The translations under genes were made by a program, and so were the position numbers. The notes beneath the pieces were generated by a model. It ran no database searches, was not told the origin of the DNA, and worked only from the letters and a program-made list of their open reading frames with translations. Shown piece by piece: positions 46,324-61,806 of a DNA stretch of 64,000 nucleotides. The number at the start of each line of letters is the position of its first letter. Positions within the stretch are counted from its first letter, which is position 1. Source of the stretch: Lineus longissimus (Eukaryota; Nemertea; Pilidiophora; Heteronemertea; Lineidae); the NCBI RefSeq assembly GCF_910592395.1, contig NC_088309.1:8560501-8624500 (forward strand). Reading direction: 5' to 3'.

Positions 46324-48362
46324 CTGCAAAAAAGAGAATTGAGAGATTATTAGATACAGGAAACTGAAACCTTTGGCTTGGACATTAGGAACTTGGTTTT
46401 TTAGATCTTTGCATTTGTATGTCGGTTAATGAACCCTTTCGCGTTTGGCACATTGGGAACTTGGTGTCTGAAACTTGCAACACCTTCTGCTGGTTCACCA
46501 CTCTTACTGAATTCCGTTAGTCGAGACAGGTCGAATCGCCAGTAAGTCAACAATTTTGATCAGGAAGGCACTTAGTGTTGACGTTCAACTCTACATCTAT
46601 ACCGTGAGAAACTGCCAACACCGGTTTAATTGGACTAACGTCTTTTCATAAATTATCTTATTATGTATTCACCACTTACTAAACAGCCAGAAATATATAT
46701 TTCAAAAGCAAAAACGCATGGTTCTTGATATTTCATGTTCAGACAGCATTGGGATGTTCTCACGCAAGGAAAGGTAAAAGGTGAAATCAACACCAACAGT
46801 AATTAAGTTTTCTAAAGTTTTTTTAAGATTTTCTTGAAATGCTACCATAGACAACTATACAAGTCATAATTCTGTATTACTTATAGGTGTAGCCAACATG
46901 ATGTACACCTTAATTCCCAAGGTACTGCCGTGGCAAAATTGGCAATTATTCTTTTGTTGAACCGAATTTCAGCCAAAAATTGTTAAGGCGATTAGGCGAC
47001 TTCCATTGCGTGCCTAATACGCTTACATTCTTCAAAGGCTTCAAAGTCAAATACATCTAATGTGTGATGTAAGAAAACAATGCATTAGTATATTTGGCTT
47101 ACAATGTAAGTCATCTCTCACCTCAACACCCTTTTTGTGAAATTTGGTTAGAGGAGAAATAAATGCCTTTTTGCCTGACATGGCCGTACCCCGTGAAATA
47201 AGAACTTATCGGCGTGTGTTTCTTTTTCTTTTAGTTGTAAGGTTACAGTTTAGAGTTATCAAAAATACAAAATAAACAGAGCCAGGTACTCAGTTCTTTC
47301 GATATTTGCCACCCACGTGCCAGTATCTATTGAGAAAAATACAAGCATGTGCCTTTGCTTATAACCTGAGAACAGTGGGGCGCGTTACTAAAAGTGAATT
47401 AAAAAAACTTGAATGGATAACCGTGAAAAATGTGTTAACCTGAAATCTTTGAAAGTTGTGTCTGGTATAGCTTGCTATTGAGGAGCACTACATAAAGCAA
47501 TAGAATAGACATCAAATGTACCATCCAACTAGGCCCTTAGGTTCTGTGTCCAAAGGAATGATAGAGATCGCTGAAGTCTTACAAAGTTTTGATCATAGTT
47601 CTCAAGAGAAGCATGATTGCAACTTCTCCCTCAGATAGATATATGTCGATTTGATACCAACAGTGTATCTCGAAAAGGCTTGGTGTTAGCCAAATTTAGC
47701 TACTTTTGAAAAGAAGATGACTCGATCGTAATGTTTTCTCAAGAAACATTGGATGTTTGTAATGTAGGATTCAGTCTCTTGGTGATTGTAATTTGGAAGT
47801 GATTTGACAATTCACTGTTACTCAGGGGGTCAGTCTCATTTTGATTGATGATCAAGAAGTGTGTATCATCAAAGCAAAACACGTTAGTGAATGTCACAGT
47901 CAGGCGAAGTTTTGATCTTATTTCGGTATCAGAATATATTCAGAGACTTATCAGCTTCCTGTACATTGCTACAAAATCGCCTAAATCAAGTAAACGAGGT
48001 TGGGTATCAATCAAAAAATATTGATAATCAGACAAATGACTCGTGTGATTTAATGGCTTCTTCATTGATTTTCTTTCTGGACCCGAAAAATGATCGTCAT
48101 TTATAACATAATATATAGCAACAATAACAAGCGAATGATTTATTATTACATGCATGACCATTGACGTTTATTGACGTTCTACACATCACATTACTAAAGT
48201 TGTGCTTCTGTTTAAATTTTAATTGTAGCAGTAATTGTTGTCACTAGAAGTGGTGTCACTAAGTTCAATTTTCAACATGATCCTACACATTTTATAACGT
48301 CCAGATCGGTCGGTAAAGTCGGCACGATATATATTACACACCCTCACTAAATAGGGCTGTAT

Positions 48363-48438
48363 GCAGAACCTTGGGTTCTGCCCTGGAGACTAATAGGAAC
48401 GGTAGAACCAGAAGGGGAACTAGGTCAAATTTGACCTA
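48363..48438. promoter_or_regulatory. Two perfect palindromes resembling nuclear-receptor sites
   Basis: GCAGAACC-TTG-GGTTCTGC (48363-48381) has 8-bp arms and the layout of a steroid-receptor element (AGAACnnnnnGTTCT). TAGGTCAAATTTGACCTA (48421-48438) is a perfect 18-bp palindrome containing inverted AGGTCA half-sites four bases apart. They lie 40 bp apart in the first intron. They may be receptor sites or simply parts of a decayed foldback element. Confidence 0.25.
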
Positions 48439-51400
48439 CTGATAAAAATAGTTCTCTTTCAAATGTGAATAGTTCTAATGTAATGTGAGGCAGAACCAAC
48501 AACTACTGGTGACTTCCTGTAACTTAATTTGACCCTTCTGGCTCCTTCCTTTGTTCTCTCTTTTCTTCATGCCCCATGCATTTTCAAAATACCGATGAGG
48601 GGCCAAATACAAATGAGAGGGATCAAAAGTTGTCTTGTTCACTTAGTTCGTACATAGCCGACGACAGTACAATGTTCAAATACTGCATTCACATCAATTC
48701 TCATGTACTCTAAGAAGCACATCGCGGGGCAAAGGAATATCGCCTTCGCCACCTCATTGACCGAGGTTTCTTGGCTAAAAGCAAACTATGAATTATACAT
48801 ACTCCAATACTTGGATCAATATCCCAGTTTTCTTGTATTGGGTCATGAGTGTATCGGATTATGCAATGATATGTATTGCGATGAAGGCCGGACATTGCTG
48901 GTGACTAAAGCAAATAAAAAATAAAAATACATCCCAATTGTTGAAGTAAAAAAATTCAGTACAGATTACTAACTCAGAAGTTAAAACACCATGGGCAAGA
49001 CCCTCTTGTGATGTCACACGATGTTGACTGGTATCAGCCCATTAGTAATTCATGTGCGACCTGGAATCCGCTCTGAACTTCTGGGTCGTTTAAATAGTCA
49101 CCGAGACTACATTAATGAAAAACAATGCAGTTCAATCAACTCTCTCTTTTTAAGACGTTCATGCACGATACTTCTCAATACGTATTATAGAAATATCGGT
49201 AGATTGCATTGGGATTTCAATGGAATGGGCCGTAGAACACACGCCTGCGTCGATCGAATGATTTACTGGCGTCTATCAGATAATTAACTTCAATAACGTA
49301 ATCCCTGCCTCATCTAAAACCAATGAATTAAGTGGTTACCATATGATGGGAATTCGATAATGAGAAGATGTCCATAGTAATTGTGATATCATAGTGAAGT
49401 CAAACATTTTCCCATTGGAACCTTTCAAAGGTAAAAGTCAATGGCAACAATACGTAAATTCTGAATCAATTTCTTTCATTCTGATATATCAATTGTACGA
49501 ACCAATATGAATGTACGAGAAGAACCAGTTGAATTGGTCATTACACCTTATTGTTCAATTAAATGAAGGATTGTGGCACTTGGCTACGATAACGGTTTCT
49601 AAAAAATGGTCAATCCCGTGCACCTGTATATGAAACAAGTACATGAACGTATGTAGTGCATCATACCGAGATATCGAACGTCTTCACTGCATCCCGAAAT
49701 ACTATTTATAGACACCGCATCGATTTGTTCGATCGTATTCCATACTTGGCGACGATCTGTCCAATTTCTTCCTCACACTTTGCGGTTTGTATCCAGATCA
49801 TTCCATCTGACGGAAGTTTCCTTCAATCCCTTCACCAGTGACACGAGACACACTTAGTGCATTACACACATGCATTAATGGCTTATCATGATTGGAAGCT
49901 GATGATATGAACAGGGATCCGAGTATGCAGTACACACTGGAACTTTACTGTGTTGTAGTGGATGTATTGTATACTGTATCAAGCTATGAATCGAGAAAGA
50001 AGTATTGAAATATTCGTTTTCGGACACTGTCTTTTTACAGAGTTCCCAATCCGACTAAACAGCCTCCATAATACCGGAAGATTCCCATTCGAAGGAGCTG
50101 CTTGTACCAACTTCTATCAGCGCTCATCGACAACTCCGGTTCAACGTCAAGATATTGTCTGACCATGAAAGCTTCGCTTCGTATCGCTGAGGTGTTCCTA
50201 GTAATCAGCAGTGTATGCTTTATTTTTGCAATAGGCTCAAACACTTTCACGAATTCCAAGTACTCTGTGAAAGTAATTTACCATTAAGAGATTCTTCTTC
50301 CGCTGTTCAATCCACTAAGTATGACCAGGGTTGACATACGATATCTAGGTTTGCCAAACCGTTAATGTAGTTTTCCTTCGGCCCAAGAACCGAAGACGTT
50401 TTAAGGTAAATACGAATTCGTCAGTCGATTCAGCAAATTTACATTTACATGTATCAACAGCAATGTAACGTTCATGCTTACATCCATTGAACTTGCAGTG
50501 TGAGTTACTGATCAAATTGTGATCGTTTCTTAACCTTTCCAACTCCCCGGATTCAGTTTTAACCTGCTGTCAGGTGGATTTAACCCATGTTCTTGATTGC
50601 TCTGACTTTAGCAAAGTTCACATTCGTGCGGTTGAATTTACCATCTCAATATGTCATACAGACATGCTCCACTGAAGTTTCAGGTAAACCATGTCTAATG
50701 AATGAGGTGGTGAAATTTGTCTTGGGTGTGATGGAAATATTTTGACGTCTGGCTCGATTAGATAATTGATCGCTTGCTCACTTTATTCTAAACAGAAGAA
50801 CAAGGTGCCTCTTTGGGGAGGGCAGAGCTGGTGGTCCTTGAAGAATATTACCATATGTTTAGAGACAGCTTCTATCATGATTGATTAATGGTAGGCAGAT
50901 GGATTTATCCTCTTCTCAACAATTCTTAATTATCTCAAAATCTATTAACATACTTCATTAGATTACACCAATACTCCTTTAAATACATGGATTCGTGATT
51001 TCAGTATGCCAGAGATTCCAGGCATGATCTAAAAAATACATTGATCTTCGCCGGAATAACCTTTCCAGGAGCACTATATTCAGCTCACCATAAGCTTATG
51101 GACATCACAATTTCTAGACATGCACGTGTGATAAACACGTGATAAGTATCGACTACACTGGCCCAATTCTGCTCCACGCTTCAACATTTACGTGCAAAAA
51201 AGATTATAAAAAAAATGTTGACGGAAATGCATGCTCAACACTACGGGTAATAAGAGAAAGATGATGAACCTGTATGTTGTTTTCTTTTTATCTATGTTTC
51301 ACAACAGGTCTAGACAAAGACCTCTTAAACTATCATTTTATGTATTTTATGTCAGCAGCAGCATATAGAAAGTACAAGGTATGTGGTAATGTGGCAGAAA

Positions 51401-51901
51401 ATATGCATCTGCATACTGAAAGGTGATTTGCTACAGAGTAAACATTTACATGAAATTGTTGCGAAGTGTGCTAAAAAATGGTAGGTATCTTTTACCGAAT
51501 GTGTTATGACTTCGCGTCAAAATAACAACAGCATACTTCATCAGTGTTATGTTTTGCGAAATACAATGGGTCGGCAAGACAAGAGGGCTTATGTCAGTTT
51601 TTACTCTCATTAACAAATGATGAGATTCGTTTTCGTCAGGTGAGAAGGCAGTTGGTATTCCGTTGTTTCTGTTAATGTACTTTCAGAAATGGGTTTCCGG
51701 AAATAGGGCAAAATAGGTTTAAATTGTCTCAAACTAATATGCCCTTCATCAATGTCATGGTCAAATTCTCAGAAAAAAACAATTAATGCAAAACAATGGT
51801 AATAACAGATGCATGTACATACTGTACATCATGGTCTTCAGTTGTCGTTGTTTCTTGATAAGTATGTATAAGACTGAACAGTGTTGTCTCAGTTCGAAAA
51901 T

Positions 51902-52099
51902 CCATAATCCTTATAAGATTCCTGATTAAGATCCTATTTAAGTCCGTGTACATGTAACGTTGCATGTACGTTCGTTTCAAGATACTTGAATGTAAGATTA
52001 TTTGTCGAGATCCTAACTAAGAACCTATTAAGAATGTTGTCAGGAATGTAGATGCGCAAGTACACGAAACTAGTAAAAAGATCTTAACAAAAGAATAGT
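51902..52099 (+). repeat. Dispersed repeat, copy B
   Basis: The same word order and orientation as 991-1185, including TTTCAAGAT, AAGATCCT/AAGAACCT words and GTACACGAAACTAGTAAAAAG. Substantially diverged, so old. It lies in the K2P intron. Confidence 0.5.
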
Positions 52100-54060
52100 A
52101 TCTGAATTTTCGACGCATGATGGGTTCTCTTGCTTCGATTACGCTTTCTGCTTTGCCTTTAAACAGGCCACTCGCTGTACCATTCTTGTAACTAAAAACC
52201 TCACAAACTCAAGTGGTGACAGTAGTCGGTGTAACATTCTAAATCACCTGCTGCCAAAGTGTTGATAGCCACTGGGTGCACTCAACTTAATGAACGAAAC
52301 ACGTTATATATATATAGTTTAACATCCTCTAGCAATGTTCCAGGGAGATACTACTCCCCGTTAAGATCAAACAGTGGCCTCTTGTGGCGTCAGAGAAGAT
52401 TGTGTGAGAATAGACTACCTGTGAACTTATAAATGATCCCAGCAAATACACCGTGGAGTTCGCTATCTTCGATCTCCCAGTTCCTTTCCATCAACATCAA
52501 CTTCACTCATACAACGGCGGAGGAAACTTGATAACAAGAAGCAACAACTTACAGCACTTTCCAAAGTTTTGACATTTCTAATAGGATATGACATATTCCA
52601 TCAGGATATCAACCTATGAATTGACAATTATAATTATCTCAGTCGTCACTATTATTTGTTTATGGGTATGAGGCAGGCATTGCAAGTCTTACGAACGTGA
52701 AACAAGAAATCTCTGTAATCAGTGCATTAGAGAGTTTAGGCCTATATGCCACACTCGTAAATCGGATTTGAAATTATTGAAGTATTCTTCCAAAAAACGG
52801 AGAATTCTTCAAAAGTCAGCGTCGATAAGATTCATTTACGTACATGAAACTGCCTCTTATCCTTCTTGCAGTACAAATATTGAAAGCATTTCTTTTTAAA
52901 ACAATCGATTACATCCAGTTGTGATATCCCCATTATGTACATACACATACTTGTTTGATATTCTAATTTGGCTGCCAACATACCCTTGTAAATAAGAGCA
53001 AGAGCAAAGGTACCTGTTCGATAACTCTTTATCTTACAAGGTTGTAGAAAGAGACATTTTACTAATCTTGCAATAGGCTAGTCGAGCATTATTACCTGAC
53101 TGTTGCGTTGTCAAATAAACCTTTCGAACGATAACTGATGGGACCAACTAAGTGTGGATATGATACACCTGGTGTAAAACTTTAATATTCATGTAGTTCG
53201 AAGAGGAAAATAGATAAATAAGCTCAATAAAGGCTGTTTACATCTCGAACAAGAATCGGAATTGGTTGACAGCACAAGCTAGATGTTCGCTTAAGTACAG
53301 TGAATTTGTAAAGATGGAAAAAGATAAATGCTATGTAAAATATAAAAATTGCTCTTGCCATCAATATGAAGTGCCACGACTGACAATTGTGTTGCAAGCA
53401 AATACTTGCAAGACTAGTAAATGCGAAAGATTTCAACCCAGACGCAACTAGAAATCACCAACTGCGAGCTTGTATACTTAGTTGTATCTTGTATCTTCAA
53501 AACGAAACAAATCTGACGAATGGCTGCTGCGAATTCAGTGAATATTCTCACTTAGAAAGATACAAGTATCAAGTGAAAGGTTCTGGAGGACGAACAGGTG
53601 TCGAATGGGTTTGGCGAGTGCAGGCAACTACCTGTTATCTAGGGCGAGAGAATAGTCAAATAATGTGGAAAGTTCTCAGTCGTGGTTATAGCGAAGTACT
53701 TTATGTTGTTAAGACGGACGTAAACCTCCGGCTGCAGTAAACATAATTATAACACAAGAGGAAGTTTATGATGAGAGGTATCAACATTTCCAGAATTTGT
53801 GGCTTTTGTTTGGTTTTGTCTGAGGGTATATCGAGTTGGATGGCATGGATAGGTATCGAAAAGATGTCTTTTTGTCCTGAAAAAGTACCTGAACCCAGTG
53901 TATTTCCATTTAGTTCAGCGATTATTGTTTCAGAAAAATTAAGTTTTTGAAATAATTGTAACAATTAAGAGATATCTTCACCGAAACGATTGTTTACGTT
54001 CGACATTAAAGGTATATATCTTACCGGTATTTAAATTCATGAAAGTTTTTCGGTAAATCA

Positions 54061-54090
54061 TGTACATTGTACATGTACATTGTACATGTA
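54061..54090. repeat. TGTACAT tandem palindrome
   Basis: Thirty bases of overlapping TGTACA and ACATGT words (TGTACATTGTACATGTACAT...), self-complementary in several registers. Short ACATGTACATG words recur throughout the window. Confidence 0.85.
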
Positions 54091-57000
54091 ATTGTAGAGA
54101 AGGATGAGGATGTACTCTAATAGTACCTGTACTGTACCTACCGTCCAACATCACATAGAACTACGAAGTCTACGTTCATGTCCAGAACTTCGGGGATATA
54201 AGTTTTCATTAAAACCACAATTGACTAAACCTTTAAGACAACCGACAGCTGAATCGGTCTGCCAAGCAAAGACATCGGTTAGTTCGATACCTTCTCGGAA
54301 ACCAATCAGGCTATTTGCAATTTCGAACACCAATATTCTAATAGAGCTCAGTCTTACGTACATTCTGCTTAATTGCACCCCTTCCTTGACTAAGATACTG
54401 GTGCATGTATCAAGTTGACACCTTCTTGGCAGAAGATCGATAAGACCGAATGGTGGGTCATCTGGTGCTTTTCTGAACCCATGATGACAAGATTCCTTTA
54501 GTGGGACGTTTGCTCAGGTTGTAACAATGATAAAGTCGGTACAAACATGCAATATGCTTTTTCAGAAGAATCGCTTTGGAGTGGTATTACACAATCTTTT
54601 TAAAGGCTTATTTTGTGAAGTAAAGATTAAATGATACATGAAGACGCCGGTCGTATCAAAAGAGAGAGCCATGTATCGAAGTTTCCAACTGATGAAGAAG
54701 GGAAACGTATATGTCACAAAAAATCTGAATTGTGTTGTTTTTAGCATCTACCAGGGGATGTTACAGCAAGATACGACCAAATCAAAGCATTAAGTACTCG
54801 CTCACCACACCTCATCATATCATGAATGTATCATTAAAGATTTGATGCATGCAGTTCTTGAAGAGACGTTTGTTTAGACTATTAGTAGAAGATATGTATG
54901 CAATGGCGTATTTACATTGCAGATCATATTAACATCGCAAAGCACTAGATCCGAAATGCATTTATAATCGCAGCAAAGCAAATATGATGCATTTCAATGT
55001 GGATCAAAGGTATTCGTCAGTAGGCGTCAAGTCGTGTGGAGCGATTTCTTAATTTTCCGGTGATGTTGAGTAAACCAAGTAAGGAAGCGGTTTGCTACCC
55101 TAAAAACGTTGAGTTCGTTTTTAACGCCAGGGCTGTTTTCGATGCTTATGTCGCAAATCAGAACTCTAATTTGGCCAAATCGGGATGAATTTATACCATG
55201 CATTACCATGGTTGAACCCTTCGTGCATCGGTATTCTATTTACGAATCACCTTAATCACAGTGTTGACGAATTTCGTAAAATCAACTCAATTTGATTAAA
55301 GATATTCTGCTTGCTTTCATTTTTAAATTTCAGTCCACCTTTTGCATATTACTACGATGTTTACTGAAAAAGGGCTTTGTATATCCAATTACCATTCGTA
55401 TACCAAATGAAAATGACATAAGGATTAAAATTTTCGATAGTCATAAAAAGTACTCCATGGCATTACATTTCTAAGATGATAAATATCGGCTTATCTATCA
55501 AAGTACATTGTGTATTCCAAAACTCCGCCAGAGATACATCATACCGTATTTCTATTCAAACACTTGACTTCTTGGCAGTAACATTTTGGATTTCCAGTAT
55601 GCGTAATGTAATAGCTTATGCTTCAGGCCAATATGCACTATACGATCGATTTTTGATCTTATAAAGATGACAGTCTTAAAGTGTCGACGACAATTTGCCC
55701 AGCATCACCAAGTTTATCATCTATCTGGTTTATAATTCAATAAACATTATATCAAATAGACACGATCAACCCTTTGACCCAAAAGTCACCGGGTACGGAT
55801 GTGCAAATGCATTGCAGTACCATTCTAGCACATTGGTTAGGCTAGAAATCCTCGTTGGTACATTACAAGGGATATTGCTTTACATTTCATTTCCATTTTC
55901 AAAATTTTGGTCACGTATGAAGCTCTCAAACATGAACCATCATCATCAAATTTTCAAAAGCGATTCAAAGCTAACATTCTTTAAAAACAACCTGCATCAT
56001 CAGATAGAGCAGTGTCATTACGTCATAACTGTCATTAATTTAAAACCTCACTATCATTAATTGCACAACTATTGCGTCATACATGAAGTCATTAGATAAA
56101 TCGCCTGTTTTGCAGTACACGTCTATTGTTAGCGTTATTAAAACGAACTAAATACCCATTAAACGGGGATCCATCAGGACCCTAGATCTACCAATTAGTT
56201 GATGTGCCTGTCAGACAATTAATATCAAGTCAGAAGTCTTTAAGATGACACTTTTGAAAGCACATTTAAAATTCGGTATCATTTTATTTCTTTTCCCAAG
56301 AGGAATCGTTATGATATTACGGGTAGTATCCCTCGAGAGCCTATGATGCATCATAATTTTATATGCTGCCCGTTACGTTAGAAAATTAATGTCAATCAAA
56401 AAATTATATCACAAGTTCAAAATACGTATATCCATCTAACGTATAAAGGAGTACATATTACGTGCTACGCAGGATGACGCACGTATAACAAGAATGGTCG
56501 TCTTATCTGATTGGCCCAAATACTGAGTGTCAGCTTTGGGCCTATGGCCAGCTGTTGTGATCATTGTTTTCTTGAAGCTTCGGCAAAGAGCAAAAAACAT
56601 TGTATTGCAATTATCATACACACAAATTTGCTGATGATCTTAGCATTTACAGTGTTATACCAGTCTAAAGTTCATATTTAGTACATGGTTTCACAGCTGG
56701 ATATTTTCAAATACAATCAAAGTTCTCAATTTTTTATTCAGCATGCCCTCAACAAGTTCTACAGCAAAACAACTTCTGGAATTGAACGAATTAAACTTCT
56801 TTCTTTCTTTTTTTCATTCTGCTGATGACACTTGTTATTGTATAATTGCCCATGCCTGTAATTAATAAGTGTATTGGACTCGAGGGGGGGGGGGACTTTC
56901 TATGCACAATCGCATAAGCGTCTCAACGGTTCAAGGAACGATCAGTCATCAATAAGCAACGGACCATGTTGATGAACGATGCTGAAGGAACATCAGTTGT

Positions 57001-60000
57001 AGGCTACAGTCCGATACTGATTGGGGGCAATAGAGATTTTATTGGAATGCGGCCTGGTTTCCATACTGATCTCTGGCATAAATCACATCTAGTTAGAGCT
57101 AAATGGAGTTAACTGTTCAATCAATTAAATGGTCAAGGGGAGATATGTGGTACATTATCGATAGATTTTAATTTGAAAATCCAAAGCAGCATTTGTAATG
57201 ACCTGTAAACATCAACTGGTTTACAAAGTAATAGTACTTTATTTAGTGGATGCGGAAACATCTTTGCACATTATTTGAGTGTTTAGTACCATACATGTAT
57301 GTACAAATACACATGTTCGGTGAATACATATATTTTTAGATTTATAGCTTTGTATCGAATAAAACAGATCCACAGTGCCTTGATGAACTAAACCACCATC
57401 TCAATGAAAAACTCAGAGGAATCAGTTGATGATTTTCTCTCGACATATTCATTTTATTGGGTTTGATGTATTAACTGTAGACAACCCGTACTGTTTTTTA
57501 AAACCCTTAAGCGAGTGTCCGTAGATAGTTCCATTGCTGATAGTCTATTTGACATGGTCCAAAATCACCTCAGTACTTCCGTTGAATTGTGCGTTCATGA
57601 CTATATAAGTATCATGTTTTGGCATATGCAGAATTCTTTTGATGAAGAACAATGATGGTGTATTTTGATATCGCAGTCGGCACGATGTCTGTATCATATC
57701 TGCCGATGCAGTAGCCTTTTGAACAAAATGTTGGTCTGTGTACGGCGTGTACTGAGAATACCTAGCCAATTGTCTAAATGTACATTATACATACGCATCT
57801 AGCATATTGCCAATGATAACGGTCTTTAGAGTCGAGAAAATAACAAAGGTCTAAGTGTGTAGTACTTAGACCTGTAAGAAGTGTACCGCCTGCAGTCTCC
57901 ACCGATTCTGAGTTATCTTCAAACTGATAGCAAATATATCCTAGGCTAACTCAACACCTTGGGGCAGGTACCATCCGAGACAGACATATGGTTGATGGTA
58001 GATTCCCTTGCAGCCTTGCTATCCGCGACATGAACCATCTTTACAACCAAGCATTGCGTCCCGATTAGTGTTTATTTTGCTGTGTAATCCAACAAATTGC
58101 AAAGGTTACTTGAAAAAGTCGTGATTGGCAGAGTACCCAACAAACTAGCAAAACATTCTCTTCCATACCACATATTGATGCGATATGAATTCGGGCAAGG
58201 ATATCAACTGCTAATAAACGCTTGCCAAAAGTTCAGCAATTGGACAGATTCAAGCCTTCGCTCGGTTTAGCAGCTTCGAGGGCGCTGCATTTGCCAAGTA
58301 TGATTTTCTATAGTTTGAACATTATAGTGCATCTGATGCCGCACCATTACACCACGAAGTTTTCAGATTGATCATGAATACGTAGCGTACAACGGCATGT
58401 GAACTTATATGTCTAAATAGACGTATATACGATATGATTACCAAAATGGTCGCTTAAAGTCAAAACGTGCTTCCTGTCAACTTATAGTCTCATCGTTGGC
58501 AAAAATAAGAATCTTTGCAATGTGCGTCTGGCATGTTTAACCAAAATCTGCTAGATAATCACGAGTTTGCTACGCGATCTATTCTTGGCGGAACCGAATG
58601 CGATATGATTTCTGTTTCAATATTGGATTGTATCTGACCTGGCTGAACTCATCATGTTCCGCGTATCAATTTACCTCCATGATTTCACAGGTGGGTGCAG
58701 TATTAAAAAAATAATGTTGGTGAACTGAACATAACTACCAGTAGGTGAATATCTTATAATACACTTCTTGTCTTGCATTGCATTTAACAGAAACTGTAGC
58801 CGTCGTGCAAGTGTATAAAACAGTAAGAGATACCTACATTGTACGTCATCAGTTACCTTTTATGCTATCTTCTAATAAACCTCTCAGCGCGTATATCGTA
58901 TTAAGTGACTTCCGTCCTAAATGTAGTTCACCTTTAAAAAGTATAACTGCGCCGTCGACTTTTCTCCTATGTATCACATTGAACAGATGCGAGCTATTTT
59001 GGTATTTACCACCGGTATAATAATAATCAGACAGATAACGTCCTCCTATACCCAATACTTGGGTTTGCTACAGCGAACCCGTGATGAACATGGTGTCATC
59101 GTCACCCATATCGAACATACATGCCAAATCAAGGAACTGTACGAATCCATTGATGCTTTTATAAACGGGATGAAGAAATAAAACGGTATTTTCTACGCTT
59201 GATAGTCATATGTCATTATGACTGGGACCAAATTATTCTGAGGATGTCATCAACAGTTCGCCTTCAGAGTGCGAAAACAATGTATCAAAGTATACCAATT
59301 GCAAGAAGCTACGGTGGTGAAAAATGCTTTAATTCAGGAATACATTTTTGGCGCCCACACCTATCGGAGACGGAGATAATGGACTTTTTTTCGCGATCGC
59401 CACTCTGTCTGGCAAGGAGTGAAAAACCGAAGCAAATAGGCAAGATAAACAGAAATGACTGTTTTTCCGACACCTTTTGCATTCTCATACCGGCCTGCCT
59501 ACCAACTCGAACTTGATGCACTGTCCTACTCTGGCAGTAGGATGAGGCGGACTGCGATTATTTTTCAAGCTTCAGATATTCAATATGTCAGTCTGTGAGC
59601 TCACAATAACGTCACGAAATGACACTAACCAGAACAAAAAGATGGACTCGACAATGGTCTTCTAGACTTTTTTATGTTACAGAAGTACCTTCATATATAA
59701 TAACACCGTTAGTATTTACTCTTTGGCCGACATCGATTTAAGCGCATGCGTCGTAAGATATAAGATTGCTCTTGGAATACGATTGTTATGACGTCATTTC
59801 CTGAAGTCGTCACGCGTCGATATTGATCATTGTCACTTCCATTAACCCATTCGATAGTTGTTGACTAGGTGTATCCGGGAAGCACGCCATATCAATACTA
59901 AGACAGAAGATTTCTCAGAAGAATAACAGTGACACTATGAACAAGATGGTATCCAAACATGGAGCATCGCAAGCTTATGGAACATGATAATGCACTGACA

Positions 60001-61806
60001 GCAAGGGCGGCCAACTTAAATAATGCAATTAATCATTTCTTTTCTGCGCAGTACACATGTTCTTGCTGTTTTGGGAATCTGCAATAAAGGACTTTCGAGA
60101 GTTGTCCTCATCCACAGTATATAATCATCGAGTGACCTCTGTCTATTTCGTCATACGAGGTAATGGTGCATCATCCATATCAGTGCAAGAGGAGGTTTTT
60201 TCTTTTTTATCACAAGATACAATAAGACACAAACTTGAGTATCACTTACTGTTTATGCTTGTAAAGAGCTTTATTTTTGTTTGAAATTCTAGACAGAGTT
60301 TATTATGAGCGATGTTTTTATTTCCTAAGTCTTTGGTCTTCAGCAAAAATGTTTTCATAGCATAGAGTATGTACTGCTACATCCTCCCTAAACAGGATTT
60401 TAAGTCGTTTCTATAATACAGTCAGACAGGAGAGTGAGTTTAGAAGCGATACAAAAGTCTGCTGTAGAAGGATGAGATTGCTGTTCATGCACATCTACGA
60501 GTAGATGGTGCATTATAGGTCCTCTAAAATTGCTTACGTGAATTAATCCCTGTCACAATATCATAACTCCACCGCCTACTATTCGTACAAAGCCTCCAAA
60601 ACAAAACCTTTTCATGCGTGAAAGTACATTACTCGACTCATTGGCAGCGTTTGACCACACAATAATCATGTGATGTCACTTTTCAAGGACAAGCAAGGCA
60701 CACTGAATTCGTACAATCCCGGACATACCGGATCAACATACCACTACGCGGTAAAGGAATCGAGATTTTGCAATCTAGCCGTTCCAAGAAATTGTACATT
60801 TCCTTTGTGTTGCAGTTTTGTTGTGTTAAAAATAGATATTCTCCGCTATGACATATACTTCCACTGATATATACTGCTATCCATCACAAGAGTTGTGGCA
60901 AATTCCCATTACGCTTAAGCCCCTTCAAAGATCGTCGATTATTAGACTTAGGCAAACTTCAATGCCTCTTATATTGATGGTATCTTTACAGCATCGGGCA
61001 AATACTGGGCTGTATAGAAAACCATCATGACGTAAAGTAACGCTTTAAGAAGAATATGGAATTTTTGAATCTGGTTACCAGCTGTGGGAAGAATGGTAAA
61101 ACCGTTTAAAAGTTGTGTATGTATCCAAAGCTTAGTCCAAAGCCATTAAGCTTGTACTGCTGCCAGTGTGAACTATTCTCAGTAGGTGATGCGACTTTGC
61201 GCAATAGAGAAATACTTATCCGCGCGGCGGAAGAATCTACCTAAGAATGGAAATTTAAGTTACTTCGCTTGAGCTTCATCACCGAGTTACTCTACCGTCG
61301 AGATTGGACGAATGCCCACGCCATCCGTGTGCATAGCACTTTCTTGTGATTCAGGAAAATAAAAACAAACCTTCCAGAAGTGCAGTTATTAACGCACGCA
61401 AATTTGCTGAAACGTGTTACATTCAGTATTTGTCTATCAGTCTACTGGCGTGAACGGCATTGTTGAAATGAATATTGAATAATAACAAAAATTGAAATGA
61501 TCAACTTCAGGCTCAATTTTTCATTGTTTGAACGAAGAGTGGAGTCCTTTGATATTATATGTAGTTGATGAGAATGCTCGTGCTTGAAGCGTTAACTTTT
61601 CCACGTGGTATGCATCAGTAAGCAACTGATCACCAAATAGCATTTAGGGTTGAACAGCTCAAGTTCCCTGGAGCTTGAGGTGCAACTGCATAACTTCTTT
61701 AAGAAATTTGGCCGGGTAAAATTTCCCATACCATTTCTTCTTATACCTTTTTTGTTGCTGAATATTGCTTTTTTTTAAATAGCAGAACCCCAGCATTTAT
61801 ACTTAC

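Larger units (their letters stand above)
46324..61806 (-). other. K2P intron, 15.5 kb
   Basis: Donor ATAG|GTAAGT and acceptor TTTTTTGCAG, phase 1, inside the P1 glycine codon. The interval has a dispersed repeat (51902-52099), palindromes (48363-48438, 54061-54090) and an eleven-G run (56884-56894). Frames of up to about 120 codons are present on both strands without bias, domains or splice pairs, so I see no nested gene. Additional alternative first exons cannot be excluded. Confidence 0.8.
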
